A stretch of 36,116 bases of DNA from Azolla pinnata (GCA_037176905.1 JBBBWG010033496.1:3537-39652); one strand, 5' to 3'. Counted from the stretch's first letter, positions 1 through 10,894 are shown. Translations and numbers: made by a program. Notes: generated by a model from the sequence alone, not told the origin.

Positions 1-1113
1 ACAATACATAGAATTTTGGTTTGCCTTGTTATAGAACTTCTTTTCGAGTCAATAAAGGTGTGTATAATGTCTCATCTTGCCCTCCAATTGTGAGAATGGT
101 CAGCAATGACTTCCTTGAAGAAACGAGTCCTAAATCTGAATAGAAACGAATAGAAAAGTAGAAGAAGGGAGAGTTGGAGTACGAAAAATAGCGAACCTCT
201 TTTTAAGATCAGCATTGCCCAACAGAAGAAATGATGATCGCATACTGATGTTTCAATGTGTAGAAAAATAAGGAAGAGGGAACAAGACAATGGAGTCGGA
301 AAGAAGGTCTTGGTATCTTGACCAGTTCCAAAGCAAAGGCGGGTCATTCTAACAACTTGCTGAAAAGCTTCGACATTAGAGCAGACTGGTCATTTAAGCA
401 GTTGCATGGGATTTGCTTACAACTCTAGAAAAGAAATGCTTTCGGAAAGAGAGTAGCTGACATAGTTGCTAACGGTCGCTTTACACATTATTCAAGATCG
501 AAACTTATGAAGCTAGGGTCTCGAGTTGGCATCACAAAACCATAATCAAAGATGAGAAGTACGCAAACTAAAATAACATATAACCAGCAAAATCGAAGCG
601 CAATAAGTTAGAATAGCAGCATCCGATCGCCTATCAAGAAGGGCAAGAACACATGCGCATTTTCACAATTTTCACGTTAAAGAGAGGTTTTACGCCGTGC
701 GTCTGATGCACAAAACTATAGAGTATCAATTTGCATTACAGCGTCCAGATATTGTGACGGTAAACCATCACAATACTCTTAAAAATCCAGACATCGGAGC
801 TCAAAAAATATAGCGCTTTCAATGTCTAACTCTGCAGTGTAATAATACAAAGTCGGAATCACTAACCCTTCACGGCAATAATCGTGTGCAATTCGTATGG
901 AGCAGTCCAAATCAAGGATATGCATCGATGGCATTCTGCCATAATACAGAAGACTAGTTATTGCCCATGTCCAGAAAAGCCTAATCTTGATTTCACTATT
1001 AGATATTCTCGGAAGAGTTATAGCTTCGATCCACCAAGTTCTACTAGAGAAGAAAACTGCTCACGGGGACAAGACTTAGTGTATTCTCATCTTGTGATCT
1101 GGCATTTATTTAC
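1..1113. other. Intergenic, no gene recognised
   Basis: I see no conserved protein motif, tRNA fold or repeat array here. Short open frames on both strands have no family signature. The right part presumably includes the 3' UTR of the minus-strand CDC14 gene, whose stop codon is at 1116-1114. I could not place a polyadenylation site. Confidence 0.5.
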
Positions 1114-4100
1114 TTACTGTCCTGGATTTTCAGTAAATCTCACTGGAGAGCTCGACCTCCGCCGTCTTGGAGAAGTGTCCTTGATTCCACCATGCGCAAT
1201 AGGTACAACCACTTTTCTCGGTTGCCCAGCCGCATTGAGAGTTCTTTGAGTACAGACTCCTGCCCCTGGCTGAGCTTTCATGTCATCCTTGCTTTTCGCT
1301 GCACTACGAATCTCTGCGTTCGTGGGTTGCATCGAAGAAGACCGGGACCTCAAACCATAATGATAGCCCATCGAAGACGGTTCGACGCCAGAAGATTGTC
1401 TGTGATTCGGTTCCCATGCGTTTACTGATGAAGAAATGTTCAGCGACCCCCTGGATGTGACAGGACGAGCCGAACGTTGGTATATGTTAGGACGCGGTTG
1501 CATGCCATCTTGCGAATAACTTCTTCTGTATTCATAGCTTCCTTCGATCTGCCACAGCACGTCGTTAACCACTTTGATCATTCAAATAGAACGCGTTTTA
1601 TACTTGTATGAAGGCATCAAACGTCTGGCCATTACCTCCTTGACCGAGTTGTTTTTGACAGCCGAGGGTGCCGAGTCTTCAACTCCAGCAGAAGTCAGCT
1701 GAAATGAATGATACACAAGGTATATACATTTTCTTCCAGTCAGAACTGATATATCTCGCACAGGGTTAACAGGAAAAGAAAAAAAAAAACTCTGGTCTTC
1801 ACTCACGTTTGAAAAATCTACTAGTTGCGACGAGCTCCCAATTTTCGCATCAGAGCTGATGGAGTGATGACCTCTGCTATCCATAGTTGTCTTGGAATCT
1901 TGTTCTCGACTCAGGGACAATGCTGCAAGTGGAGATGCAAGACTTGAGCTCGGATCAGGTCCCATTGGATGCCTATCTTGGGCAGGGAGAGGAGAAGCAT
2001 AAACCCTGCTATTACGATTCATTTCAGATCTGTGACGCCTAAATGCATCACCCTGTGCCAAAAATATATATTTCCAAAGCTCTATCAGATCATAAGTAGC
2101 ACATTCAGATAGATCCGAAATTGACAATTTTAACATTTTCAAAAAATGTTATCCCGTACATAAAAATAATAAGATGATCAAATAAGATTAGAATTTGAAG
2201 AAGCAAATTGATTAAAAAATCTATAGGAATCAAGTAGTGAGATATTGTTTCATTCTAAAACAAAGAAAAACTATGGCAACAAACGTACCAATTTCCACAT
2301 ACGAGATTGCATGTCCCGTAAGAAGTGTTGTTGGGGCCCAATCACACTTCCAGGCCTTATTATTCGTAGGTAGCCTATAGCCTACACCCTTGCAAAATAT
2401 ACCAGAGTCAAAAGACTCCATTTTTTTACAATGAACACTTAACTTTCTAAAATTTCCGCATCTTATTTTAAATCTGAGATCTCTTTTAACTGATATACCC
2501 TCGATAGAAGTAATATGGCTTGCAGATGTAGTAAATGACTAGTTTTTTATATGAAAGTTGTCGTATCGTCATCAATGATGAATATGACCAAATTAATGTG
2601 AGAGTTTGTCACTTAAATGGAGGCCTAAACCTCATCCAGCAAAGAAACTTTGAGATTGTAACCTCATTATAAAGGGAGGATAAAACAAACCTCATTAGCA
2701 GTAAAACGGAAATGCTTCATCAAATAGCATCCAATCAATACGCCAGTCCTTCCTAAGCCTGCCTGGTTCCATAGAAGTACATTTTCAAGACATTATAAAA
2801 AGGAATCCAGAACACAAAAATATTTAACTAAGCATGGGAGCTTTCAGCTGACCACACCTTTGAGTATCTTCATACTTTTAAGGACAGGCAGAGCTGTTAT
2901 GACATGAAAACTGATAACATACCTTACAGTGCACAGCCACAGCACCTGGACTCTCCTCCAGAATTTCTAGGAAACGTTGAACTATCCGTTCTGGAGGACA
3001 GCTGCAAAATAACAATTGGCATTAATGTGGATAAGCAATTCTTAAATATATTTGTCTGGGGTTGAATGTTTGAATCCAAAGTCACTTTAGCGATTGTTAT
3101 AGTTTTGCTTTTCATGTACCTACCTGCCATCAGGAAAGTAAAGATCGTGATGAACTAAACCATGCTCTGTAAATCGTCGCCGATCATAAAGCCTTTTGTT
3201 AAGCCTTATGACAATGGTGATATTTGCCTGTATAAACCAAGGCCCTCGTGAGCCTGGCAGAATTACTTTTTGCTAATGCTATACATGGAATCTCAAAGTC
3301 GATGTTCAACCTGCTTAAAATAGGGAACATAGTCCTCAGGAACCAGTGTCCGGTATCCACAGACCTACAAGAAAGCATAAATTCCAGGTAAACAAAACAA
3401 ATTCTACAAGGAAGAGTTCAGTAGCTTTACTACTCAACTGTAAAAAACCCTCATAAATTATGAGCCATGGAAAAAACCGGGAATATATCCCAAACAACCT
3501 CAGAGCGCCTAGCACCTGGGCCACTGAATGCGACAATTTTGTTGGGAACAATCCAGTTAAGGTCTCCATTCTCAACCTGCATAGTGAACATTTTGCAGAT
3601 TGGTTACACCTAGTAAAGAAATATGCAATAATTGGATAATACTTACTAAGCAATCATATTACCAGCATACTCAACAGTGCTGATTATTTCCTTCTTAGAA
3701 GCCCATAAGCGCCTAAACCTTGTTCAGGCTAATAAGGTTCCCTAGACACAATGACAACTCTGCAGGATAAATATGGACATATCCAGTAGAGACCACCCCA
3801 AGGATTAGAATATCTTTGCAAAATCATACAGATCTCTGGAAATAAAATTTCGTAAACTCCTCCCAGTACAGTAACTAGAGTATGTATATCATTGCACTTT
3901 CAGATTCGAAAAGTCTGGAATTGCAGTTCAATCGTGGACAACCAGAAAGATATCTACAGTTTCTCACATTCAACACTTGGAAGTTCGAAGCGCAAGATCT
4001 ACCTGACACATCAGCAGATTAGGGAGCACGTGCAAAACATTTAGTGACATAAAAGTTACTTGGACGTCACAGTGACCAACTGTGATTTTTGGTCGTTGAA

Positions 4101-7100
4101 TGCATTCCCCAGACATGTTAGGCCATGCCTTGCATACATCAAGGAAATATTCCATTACACTGGAAACTAAGAGAGTGAGGAGTTTTACAGATTCAAAGCT
4201 CAGAATATTCACTTTTCTAAAACCATGCTTTTCCACCCGCAAGCATTTCACCTCCAACAAACACAAGTGAAAGCACATAGCGGAACATTGATATATAATG
4301 ATGATAGGTTGTTACAAAGCAAGTATGCTGTTAGAAACCAATTAAGATGATAAGTCAAACAAGATATAAAAAAGGCTAGCAACAGAATAAATACCTGCTC
4401 GAAGTATTCATACTCTTTGACATTGAAATTATTAAAATCTATCCAGCCGATCTTCTTGGCTTTAGCCACAGCCTAAAAAATTGAGGCAAAACATCAAGAA
4501 TGACTAAGTGAGAATCTTTGTGAGAAAACATACAGCCTGTACGACATCATTGACGGGAATGCAGTAACATGTACATTCAATAAATATATCTTAAAAAGAT
4601 AAAATGCTATTGAGTAGTAATAACGTTGAGAGAGGTTACAGTAGCAGATTTAACTAGAAGCCTACAAATGTAACCACATAGTAAACTTTTTACCACAAAC
4701 TCCTGAAAAATAGTACCCTGATGCAATCCAGAACATAAAGATGGTAAGTAGAAATTCCGCATGTAGGGTCACGGAATGGAAGAAACGGTTCAAATTCAGA
4801 CAAAGGAGTATATGCTGTTTCCACATCCCATCCTTCGCATAGTACCAGGTAGGCCCCAAGCTGTAAAAGAATGCATATTTTAATCAAAGATAAAATATTT
4901 TATTTAGATTCTCACAATCACAACATTTAAAAAAAGGTTTACCAGAACTGCTGCATTAGGCTTCTTTTTAGGATCTGAACTACAACAAAAGCACACACAG
5001 CGCCCATGTAGCTCACCTTCCTGTAGAGATTTTAAAAGCAACAAAGAACAAGATTAGATAGTTACATACCCAAATATGCAAGAATCCATTAATATAGGAC
5101 ACCAAGATTTACACGAAGAACTGTTATGGTCTTTCCCTGCGTGGATGTTTTGTATTAGAATCAAGGATTGAGAATGATTCATACAGATTTGGATAGATGT
5201 CCAAACCCGGAGGCTTGTGTAGACAATCATTGAGAACGGATGTTAATAATAATACGTCATCTCTTATTAAGGGGCTACTGGGGAAGGTTGTAACAGGAAA
5301 ATGTGTTCACATTAGTTGTATAGTTTTGCTTTGGAGTCTAAGTTATTTTGAGACATTGACAAGGCAGAAGAGGATTTAATACTTCCTGGCAGACTACATG
5401 TGTAGCACGTTTATACAGAGGTTTCAGATTACTCGGATGATATATTTATACATTGTATCCACCGGTTTCAAGATTGTTACAAGGCCACTCTTCTAATCAG
5501 CCATTAAATCAACATCCAGTGAGCGTGACAACCTATTTCCTATATGCACATGATATGCCCAATACATCAGAGAATTCCTGAAGGATTTTCAGACATCATA
5601 ATTGCCAAAAAACCATCCATAAAAATGATTTCCACTAAACCTGACCAGATTATGCCGTCCTAATACCACATAAGAACATCTCTCAACCCTTGATTCTCCA
5701 TTCAGAGGGATCCACATTACAGACAAGAGACAAACGCGCATACATAACAGTTTCACTAATTGCAGGACGCTATGAAATTACGAAACAGATGCACTGACAC
5801 CAAATACATGGCCACTTCCCTTTCTAATTCATTCATAACCTGCTGAATTCTAAAAAGAGAATTTCAAAGAACAACAGCAACCTGATCATCAATGTGGAAG
5901 CTATATTATGAGTGACACGAGGAATATTTGAAGAAATGATTTTAACATACTGAATGCATAAGTTGAAGAGGTAGAAATTTCGCTAGCTATTCTGGTACTA
6001 GAACCTATTGAAATACCTACAGATTGTATTTTCGGATTACTTAGAATGACCATTGAGATCAAGATAAATATAAGAATACAGCTAAGAGATTACCTGTAGA
6101 ATGCTGCTTAATTTCATACAGAAATGATAGGTGCATGCAAGATTCAGAGGTCCAAAATCAGCATAGAATGGTTCGTATACCTACAAACAGATTACAAAAT
6201 AAATTATCTCAACCAATGAATTACTCACGGCGAAGGAAGGAAGACCAAAAGCTTCAGACATATTGTCAATGATTAGAACAGAAGTAGAGTCTCCAGATTG
6301 ACATCTGAATTGGTGCATAGTTATGGAGAAAAAATTTTCATGATTAAGATCCTAATTTTTAGCAGAACTACAGAAGAAAGAGCAGAATTTGAGCACAGGC
6401 AAAGGGTGCTCAGAAAGGCAAACATCAACAAATATATGGAACATAAGAAGGGGAGGTGAAACATGATATTTATCGTCCATAGAGATGATGAATCAAATTT
6501 TAGTGTATAAGGAAAAGTTTTCATGCCATTAGGTACCTCGTGCATAATTCACTGCGAATTCATCAGAGAAAATCAGCATTGTCATTATACTATCACGTCC
6601 CAGTCGATGATGAAGAGAGGATTTTTGACAAAGAAAAGTTAACTGCAAAGATTCTCGTGAGGAGATCCAGACGTTTTGATGGACAAATCAAAGAGAGGAA
6701 GTCAAAGAAGGAAAATCTCACAAGATACAAACTCCTTTTCAGAAGAGAGAAAAAATCAGTTTGGAAAATATAAGCTTCGAGAGGAGAGAAAGGAAAACAT
6801 GATCTTTTTAACAAGAAAAAAGAGAAAACAGGAACTTGAAGGACTAAACGAAGAGAGACAATCAGAGAAGGAAAACCTAGGAAAATAACAATTCCTCGGA
6901 AAAAGAATAAAGAAATCGATTTGGCATGTGCAAGCTTCACTGAATGTAAGAAACAAAAAACATGAAATCGTAAGAAGACGAAGAAGATTGAACGAGAGAA
7001 AGAGGAAAGGAAAAAGCTTCGAGTTGTGAATGCAAACGCAGAGACGAAATCACAGAAGGAGGTATATGCGGTACATGGATTGATGCTGACAGAATTAGAG

Positions 7101-7267
7101 GGAGGGAAAGAGGAAATTACCAGTTCATTGTCGATGCTGAAGCAGATTGCAGGTCCTGGAAGGCAAGAGGCCTTGAGGTCTTCGGGTCTGTGAAAAACAG
7201 CAAAGTACAGCTTCCTTGGAACCACTTCTGAGACGCCATTTCGCTCCATGTCCTTTGGCCCCACCAT
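1114..7267 (-). CDS. CDC14: CDC14-type dual-specificity protein phosphatase, 14 exons, 585 aa
   Basis: Exons on the minus strand: 7267-7121, 6180-6094, 5020-4943, 4860-4717, 4472-4395, 3576-3499, 3364-3311, 3227-3124, 3001-2923, 2762-2691, 2381-2289, 2052-1807, 1698-1636, 1548-1114. All introns are GT-AG and all phases close, giving 585 aa, close to human CDC14A. The start is the first ATG after an in-frame TGA nine bases upstream. Seen: the N-terminal CDC14 domain ([11 protein letters not shown] near residue 18, [10 protein letters not shown] near 55, LPFRDPTCG near 130), the spacer [20 protein letters not shown], the general-acid loop YFPDGS (Asp255) and the catalytic signature HCKAGLGRTG (Cys282, Arg288), then [13 protein letters not shown]. 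The C-terminal ~245 residues are Ser/Arg-rich and low in order. They hold SPRR and SPVR sites that fit the CDK consensus, plus basic runs that could act as nuclear signals. The family reverses CDK phosphorylation in mitotic exit and cytokinesis; the role in this plant is inference. All catalytic residues are present, so it looks functional. Confidence 0.95.
5021..6093 (-). other. CDC14 intron 2, long, nothing recognised
   Basis: This 1,073-base intron joins the exon ending in the codons for SSILQ to the one beginning EGELHGRC. No nested gene, repeat or transposon was seen in it. Confidence 0.7.
6181..7120 (-). other. CDC14 intron 1, pyrimidine-rich on the gene strand
   Basis: This intron has a long stretch, about 6600-7060, that is A/G-rich on the plus strand and so C/T-rich in the transcript. 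It carries loosely repeated GAGAGAAAGGAAAA-type blocks. The composition leaves long open frames on both strands, for example 6593-7267 minus. Past residue 49 that frame reads low-complexity Phe/Ser/Leu with no domain, so the frames are composition artefacts. Confidence 0.7.
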
Positions 7268-7318
7268 GGCTTCTCACTGGTACTCCTCGACCTCCTTCTC
7301 CTTATCCGCCTTTTGCTC

Positions 7319-7520
7319 CCCGTCTTTCTCCTCCTCCTCCTCCTCCTCCTCCTCCTTCTCCTCCTCCTCCTCCTCCTTCTCCTTATCCGCCTTTTGCTCC
7401 CGTCTTTCTCCTCCTTCTCCTCCTCCTCCTGCTCCTCCTCCTCCTCCTCCTCCGCCTGCCTTCCTCTACTTCTTCTTCTTCATCATTCCTTCGTCCTCTT
7501 CTTCTTCTTTTCCTACGACG
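7319..7520. repeat. CTC/CTT microsatellite tracts
   Basis: Near-continuous CTC and CTT triplets, with one internal duplication of a phrase reading CTTATCCGCCTTTTGCTCCC. It lies just upstream of the CDC14 start codon on the opposite strand. It would therefore be a GAG/GAA-rich 5' UTR or promoter of that gene. The Pro/Ser/Leu-rich open frames across it are artefacts. Confidence 0.85.
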
Positions 7521-7627
7521 CCGCCTTCATTCTTCCGTATCCTTCGTTCCAGCGATAGCAAAAAGCGCAGCGCGCGGTTTACGTTGTTGAGAATGGAAGA
7601 AGCTGTCGGATTTGGAAGGGCAGAGAA

Positions 7628-7664
7628 GAGGACGACGACGACGACGACGACGACGATGGCGATG
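7628..7664. repeat. GAC/GAT triplet microsatellite
   Basis: About nine GACGACG triplets followed by GATGGCGATGGCGA, between the CDC14 and dirigent genes. Confidence 0.85.
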
Positions 7665-7733
7665 GCGAGTACTGACCATGGATCTGCAGGCGACGTTTGA
7701 TTCCCGAATCTCTTTCGTTTTCCCTCGCGCTTT

Positions 7734-7796
7734 GCGTTTTGCGTTTTGCGTTTTGCGTTTTGCGTTTTGCGTTTTGCGTTTTGCGTTTTGCGTTTT
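7734..7796. repeat. (GCGTTTT)9 heptanucleotide repeat
   Basis: Nine uninterrupted copies of GCGTTTT (63 bp), with a looser TTTGCG copy just before. The period of 7 matches plant telomere repeats, but the unit is not TTTAGGG. The frames CVLRFAF (plus) and AKRKTQN (minus) are products of the repeat. Confidence 0.95.
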
Positions 7797-7850
7797 TCAT
7801 GTAATTAGCTTAATCAGGCCGGTAACATCCATGCTTTATGTAATTAGCAT

Positions 7851-7875
7851 GAATGTAATTAGCCTAATTACATTC
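7851..7875. repeat. Perfect 11-bp inverted repeat with 3-base loop
   Basis: GAATGTAATTA, then GCC, then TAATTACATTC. The related phrase ATGTAATTAGC occurs twice more just upstream (near 7800 and 7838), so this is a small repeat cluster able to form a hairpin. No function is assigned. Confidence 0.75.
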
Positions 7876-8211
7876 GTTATTACATAATCTGGCCGTTTCT
7901 CGATCGCCTAATGTATAGTTTACTGGTGATTATGTAATAGAGAGCTCGGAGCATTCTCGGGGGAAGCTGCTCGATTATCGATTAACCTCTGATTTGACTG
8001 GACCCTGATTCTAGCGACCCTGACCTCGGATAATTACATCGGGGGCTTAGCAAAATCACAGTGCGAAACTGCCTTAGCAAAATCGCAGTCTGTTGACTCG
8101 AGGCTTCGAGCGTTTTGAAGCCGGTGCAGGTGATGAACCATGGTTCTGAAATGGGCACCGTTTATTTGGCTTGTCACTATTGGGGGGGTTGCCACCGATT
8201 TCTACGGGATC

Positions 8212-8426
8212 GAGCATTCGATCGAATGGTTATGCTAATCGGTTCTGCTCGGTGAAACCCCACTCGGTCGAATGGTTATGCTAATCAATTATGCTCGGTG
8301 AAACTCGACTCAATCAAATGGTTATGTTGATCGATTATGCTCGGTGAAACTAATCGAATGGTTATGCTGATCGATGACCCTCGGTGAAATTCAATCCAAT
8401 CTAATGGAATGGTTATGCAAATTAAT
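8212..8426. repeat. ~45-bp minisatellite, about 4.5 diverged copies
   Basis: The unit is built on TCGAATGGTTATGCTAATCG followed by ATTATGCTCGGTGAAACTC. Copies begin near 8222, 8269, 8314, 8352 and 8405, the last degenerate. It lies in the interval between the divergent CDC14 and dirigent genes. Confidence 0.85.
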
Positions 8427-8639
8427 CAATCGATCTTAATGCTCACGAAATTAAGCCTGGTGAAATCTGCATGTTACTTCGTCCATTTTTTTCAGAGCGG
8501 AAAAGTTGGTTATGCAAGTATGCCCAATTTAGTAACCATGGGCTTAAAGCCAGGAAAGTCACGTGTTGAAAAAGAAAAGGAATAAAAGAGAGAATGAATG
8601 AAGAAGGTTGTCTCCTAACTTAACTAGCCCAATCCATCC

Positions 8640-8826
8640 ATGATCATCAGGGGATTAGAAGAGGAGATTAACGCTTGATTATAGAGGTTAACGGTTAGTA
8701 TAATCACGCCCGAGAGGGGAGTGACGGGGGATCGATTAACGGCCAATCCAATCGTGCCCGAGAGGAGATTCGATGGATCGATCAACGCTTAATTACGATC
8801 GTCTGCTCGATTAACGACGATCGAGC
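8640..8826. repeat. Short diverged duplications rich in CGATTAACG and CGATCGA
   Basis: The phrases GCCCGAGAGGGGAG and GCCCGAGAGGAGA (near 8709 and 8756) and several CGATTAACG/CGATCAACG motifs recur just upstream of the dirigent start codon. This may be part of the promoter or 5' UTR. No TATA box could be assigned with confidence. Confidence 0.5.
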
Positions 8827-8842
8827 AGTGGGAACAAACAGG

Positions 8843-9649
8843 ATGATGCCAACAGTCAAGCGTTCAGCGTCGAGGATCGTCTCGTTCCCGGGGCGCAGAT
8901 CGGGCCAGTCGCATGGCGCAGATCGAACGGTGCTAACGATCTGCTACCACATCGTGCTGACGGCCGTGGTTGCGGCGATCCTCCTCGCGTCGGTTGCGGC
9001 CGTGCTCCTCGTCCTCGGCGTGAAGTTGCCACTGCATCTCATCGTTTCATCGCCTGATGATGATCCTGCGAGCAACACGACGACAACGAGCGGTAATGCA
9101 ACAGTAGTTAATGCGACCAACAGTTGTACCACCTCAGCTTCAGCTTCAGCAGCTGCAGCTTTAGCTTCAGCTTCAGCTGCTGTTGCTTCTACTGCTGCTG
9201 ATCTGACCATGATCTCGTCGCTGGAATACTACGTGCAAGTGGACACAACCGCAGCTGCCAATGTCGCGTATGTCGTCGATCCGCCCGACAGCTCCGTTCC
9301 AGCCTTCGGCTCCCTCCAGCTCTTCGCGCTCAACGTTACGGATGGCCAGAACGCAAGCGATTCGAGGCTTCTGGGCGTGATGCGGGGGTACACGATGCAG
9401 GCCGAATACGACCCCAGCAAGCCCCGAGTCCTCGTCGAAGTCGAGGTGCTCGAGTACGACGATCCCGTGGCCAGTGTGAAAGGGACCCTCAACTTGCAGG
9501 GCCTCGTCGGCGGCTCTTGGCCCCACACCATGCTCGCCGTCGTCGGCGGCACCCAGTCCTTCCTCGGCGCCCGCGGCTACACCAACATCACCCAGGTCTA
9601 CAACTCCACTTCCTCTGCAGTCTACCGACATCGTGTTCGCTTCCTGTGA
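8843..9649 (+). CDS. Membrane-anchored dirigent-domain protein, intronless, 268 aa
   Basis: The start is the ATG at 8843; the frame is open further upstream from a GTG at 8828, but no nearer ATG is in frame apart from the second Met codon at 8846. Residues 1-30 are basic (KRSASR, GRRSGQ). A single hydrophobic segment runs about residues 31-60. A linker rich in Thr, Asn, Ala and Ser follows (about 72-125), with alternating Ala/Ser and several N-glycosylation sequons (NTT, NAT, NVT, NAS, NIT, NST). The last ~140 residues fit the dirigent fold: YYVQVD, FGSLQLFALNVTD, LGVMRGYTMQAEYD, then VVGGTQSFLGARGYTNIT, the family's VVGGTGxFxxARGYA signature. Dirigent proteins steer stereoselective coupling of phenoxy radicals in lignan and lignin-type pathways; substrate here is unknown. 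The hydrophobic segment may be a signal-anchor rather than a cleaved signal peptide. That the gene has no intron is usual for the family. Confidence 0.8.
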   Translation: MMPTVKRSASRIVSFPGRRSGQSHGADRTVLTICYHIVLTAVVAAILLASVAAVLLVLGVKLPLHLIVSSPDDDPASNTTTTSGNATVVNATNSCTTSASASAAAALASASAAVASTAADLTMISSLEYYVQVDTTAAANVAYVVDPPDSSVPAFGSLQLFALNVTDGQNASDSRLLGVMRGYTMQAEYDPSKPRVLVEVEVLEYDDPVASVKGTLNLQGLVGGSWPHTMLAVVGGTQSFLGARGYTNITQVYNSTSSAVYRHRVRFL

Positions 9650-9714
9650 CCCTACTACCGTATGCTGCTATTGTATGGCTAGATTCCGACGTCGGGTTTA
9701 CAGCGAGATTCCAG

Positions 9715-9876
9715 CATCTGGGTTAATGGCCAGATTCCAGCATTTGGAGTTAATGGCCAGATTCCAACATTGGGTTAATGGCCAGATTCCAGCATTGGGT
9801 TAATGGCCAGATTCCAGCATTGGGTTAATGGCCAGATTCCAGCATTGGGTTAATGGCTAGATTCCAACATTGTGTT
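9715..9876. repeat. 24-bp minisatellite GGTTAATGGCCAGATTCCAGCATT, about 7 copies
   Basis: Copies are highly similar, differing at a few positions (CAACATT, GGCTAG, GGAGTTAAT). The array begins about 65 bases after the dirigent stop codon. Its far edge is followed by a second copy of the gene's terminal sequence, TGTTCGCTTCCTGT, near 9871 (first copy near 9634). Confidence 0.9.
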
Positions 9877-9879
9877 CGC

Positions 9880-10327
9880 TTCCTGTAACCTGGCTGGCTA
9901 CCGCTTTATGTTTGTCTATGTTGTATGGGGTTAGGCCTAAATTCTGAAACTTACATTCCCCATTGTATGCTTTCTTGTATGTCCTGCTTGCCAAGACCTT
10001 GGGTGGGTGGCTTCTATGTACATACTTGTGTGCGTTCTTCGAATCTTCTTGTCTCTTCGTCGAGTTTGTGGTTCGACAGGTGCGAGTTAGTTAACTTACT
10101 GTTTTGTCTTTCTGTGGATATTCGAACCTTTGTGAGCTTTTAGAATGGCTTGTACATCGAGCTTTGTTACATACATTACCGCAATCCGATGGTCCTCTTT
10201 GTCAAGTGAAGAATGTTGGTTATTGTGTTAAAAACCTGGATCAATGGGCAAATTGGAGCCAAAGTCCCTTTTTGGCTAGTTCTGTTTCATTTTCCATCTG
10301 ATCTGTTGAGTCGTATGATTCCATCTA
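9880..10327. other. Intergenic, nothing recognised
   Basis: No coding motif, repeat array or RNA gene is seen between the 24-bp minisatellite and the next tandem repeat. Part may be 3' UTR of the dirigent gene. Confidence 0.5.
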
Positions 10328-10722
10328 CTGTGCCATATGATTTGATCTATCATCGTTTTCCACTGGACGGATGATTTGATCGACACACGCCCACGAATGT
10401 ATCTATTCGATATGTGGGTTCCACAGTGCCATATGATCTGATCTGCTGAGCCATATCATTCGATCTAGTTTGCTGTATTATTTGACATGTTGCCGTTTTC
10501 CATTGGGCTGATGATTTCATTGACACATGCCCACGAATTTCCATTGGGCTGATATGATTTGATCGGCACATGCCCACGAAAGTATCTGTTTGATATGCGG
10601 GTTCTACTGTGCCATACGATCTGATCTGCTGAGCCATATCATTCGATCTATTGTGCCATATGATTTGATTTGTTGCTGTTTTCCATTGGGCCGATGATTT
10701 CATCGACACATGCCCACGAATG
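10328..10722. repeat. Tandem repeat of ~160-190-bp unit, about 2.3 copies
   Basis: The unit joins GCCATATGATTTGATCTG, CGTTTTCCATTGGGCTGATG, GACACATGCCCACGAA and GTATCTGTTCGATATGCGGG. The CACATGCCCACGAA phrase recurs near 10384, 10523, 10566 and 10707. A 119-codon open minus frame (10350-10709) simply translates the repeat (IRSYGTVEP appears twice) and is not taken as a gene. Confidence 0.8.
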
Positions 10723-10743
10723 CATCCGATGACAATATCTGTA

Positions 10744-10831
10744 TTGTCTCTCTACTCAGTATACATATTGCTTAAATCTACAAATACTTTGTCTCTCTAC
10801 TCAGTACACGTATTGCTTAAATCTACAGGTC
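10744..10831. repeat. 45-bp direct duplication
   Basis: TTGTCTCTCTACTCAGTA followed by a TATTGCTTAAATCTACA block occurs twice, starting at 10744 and 10789, with three or so differences. Confidence 0.85.
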
Positions 10832-10850
10832 TTAAGAAATGGGTGAAAAT

Positions 10851-10889
10851 ACGCCGTATACGTATTTTGTACGCGTATTTATACGGCGT
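10851..10889. repeat. Perfect 10-bp inverted repeat, 19-base loop
   Basis: ACGCCGTATA at 10851-10860 is matched by TATACGGCGT at 10880-10889. The loop is made of CGTATTTT/CGCGTATT phrases. It lies directly before the putative 5' UTR exon of the ATP11 gene and contains TATTTATA, which could serve as a core promoter; that is inference. Confidence 0.6.
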
Positions 10890-10894
10890 CTCTC

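Noticed and set aside
6593-7120. Long minus-strand frame continuing past the CDC14 first exon
   Set aside because: Past residue 49 it becomes Phe/Ser/Leu low complexity. A good donor at 7120 joins in phase to the conserved [15 protein letters not shown] exon.
7216-7700. Long Pro/Ser/Leu-rich open frames on the plus strand
   Set aside because: They translate CTC/CTT microsatellites in three frames at once and have no domain. The minus strand here is the leader of CDC14.
8828-8842. GTG start for the dirigent-domain frame
   Set aside because: Non-ATG initiation is not expected; the ATG at 8843 is five codons on and gives the normal N-terminus.
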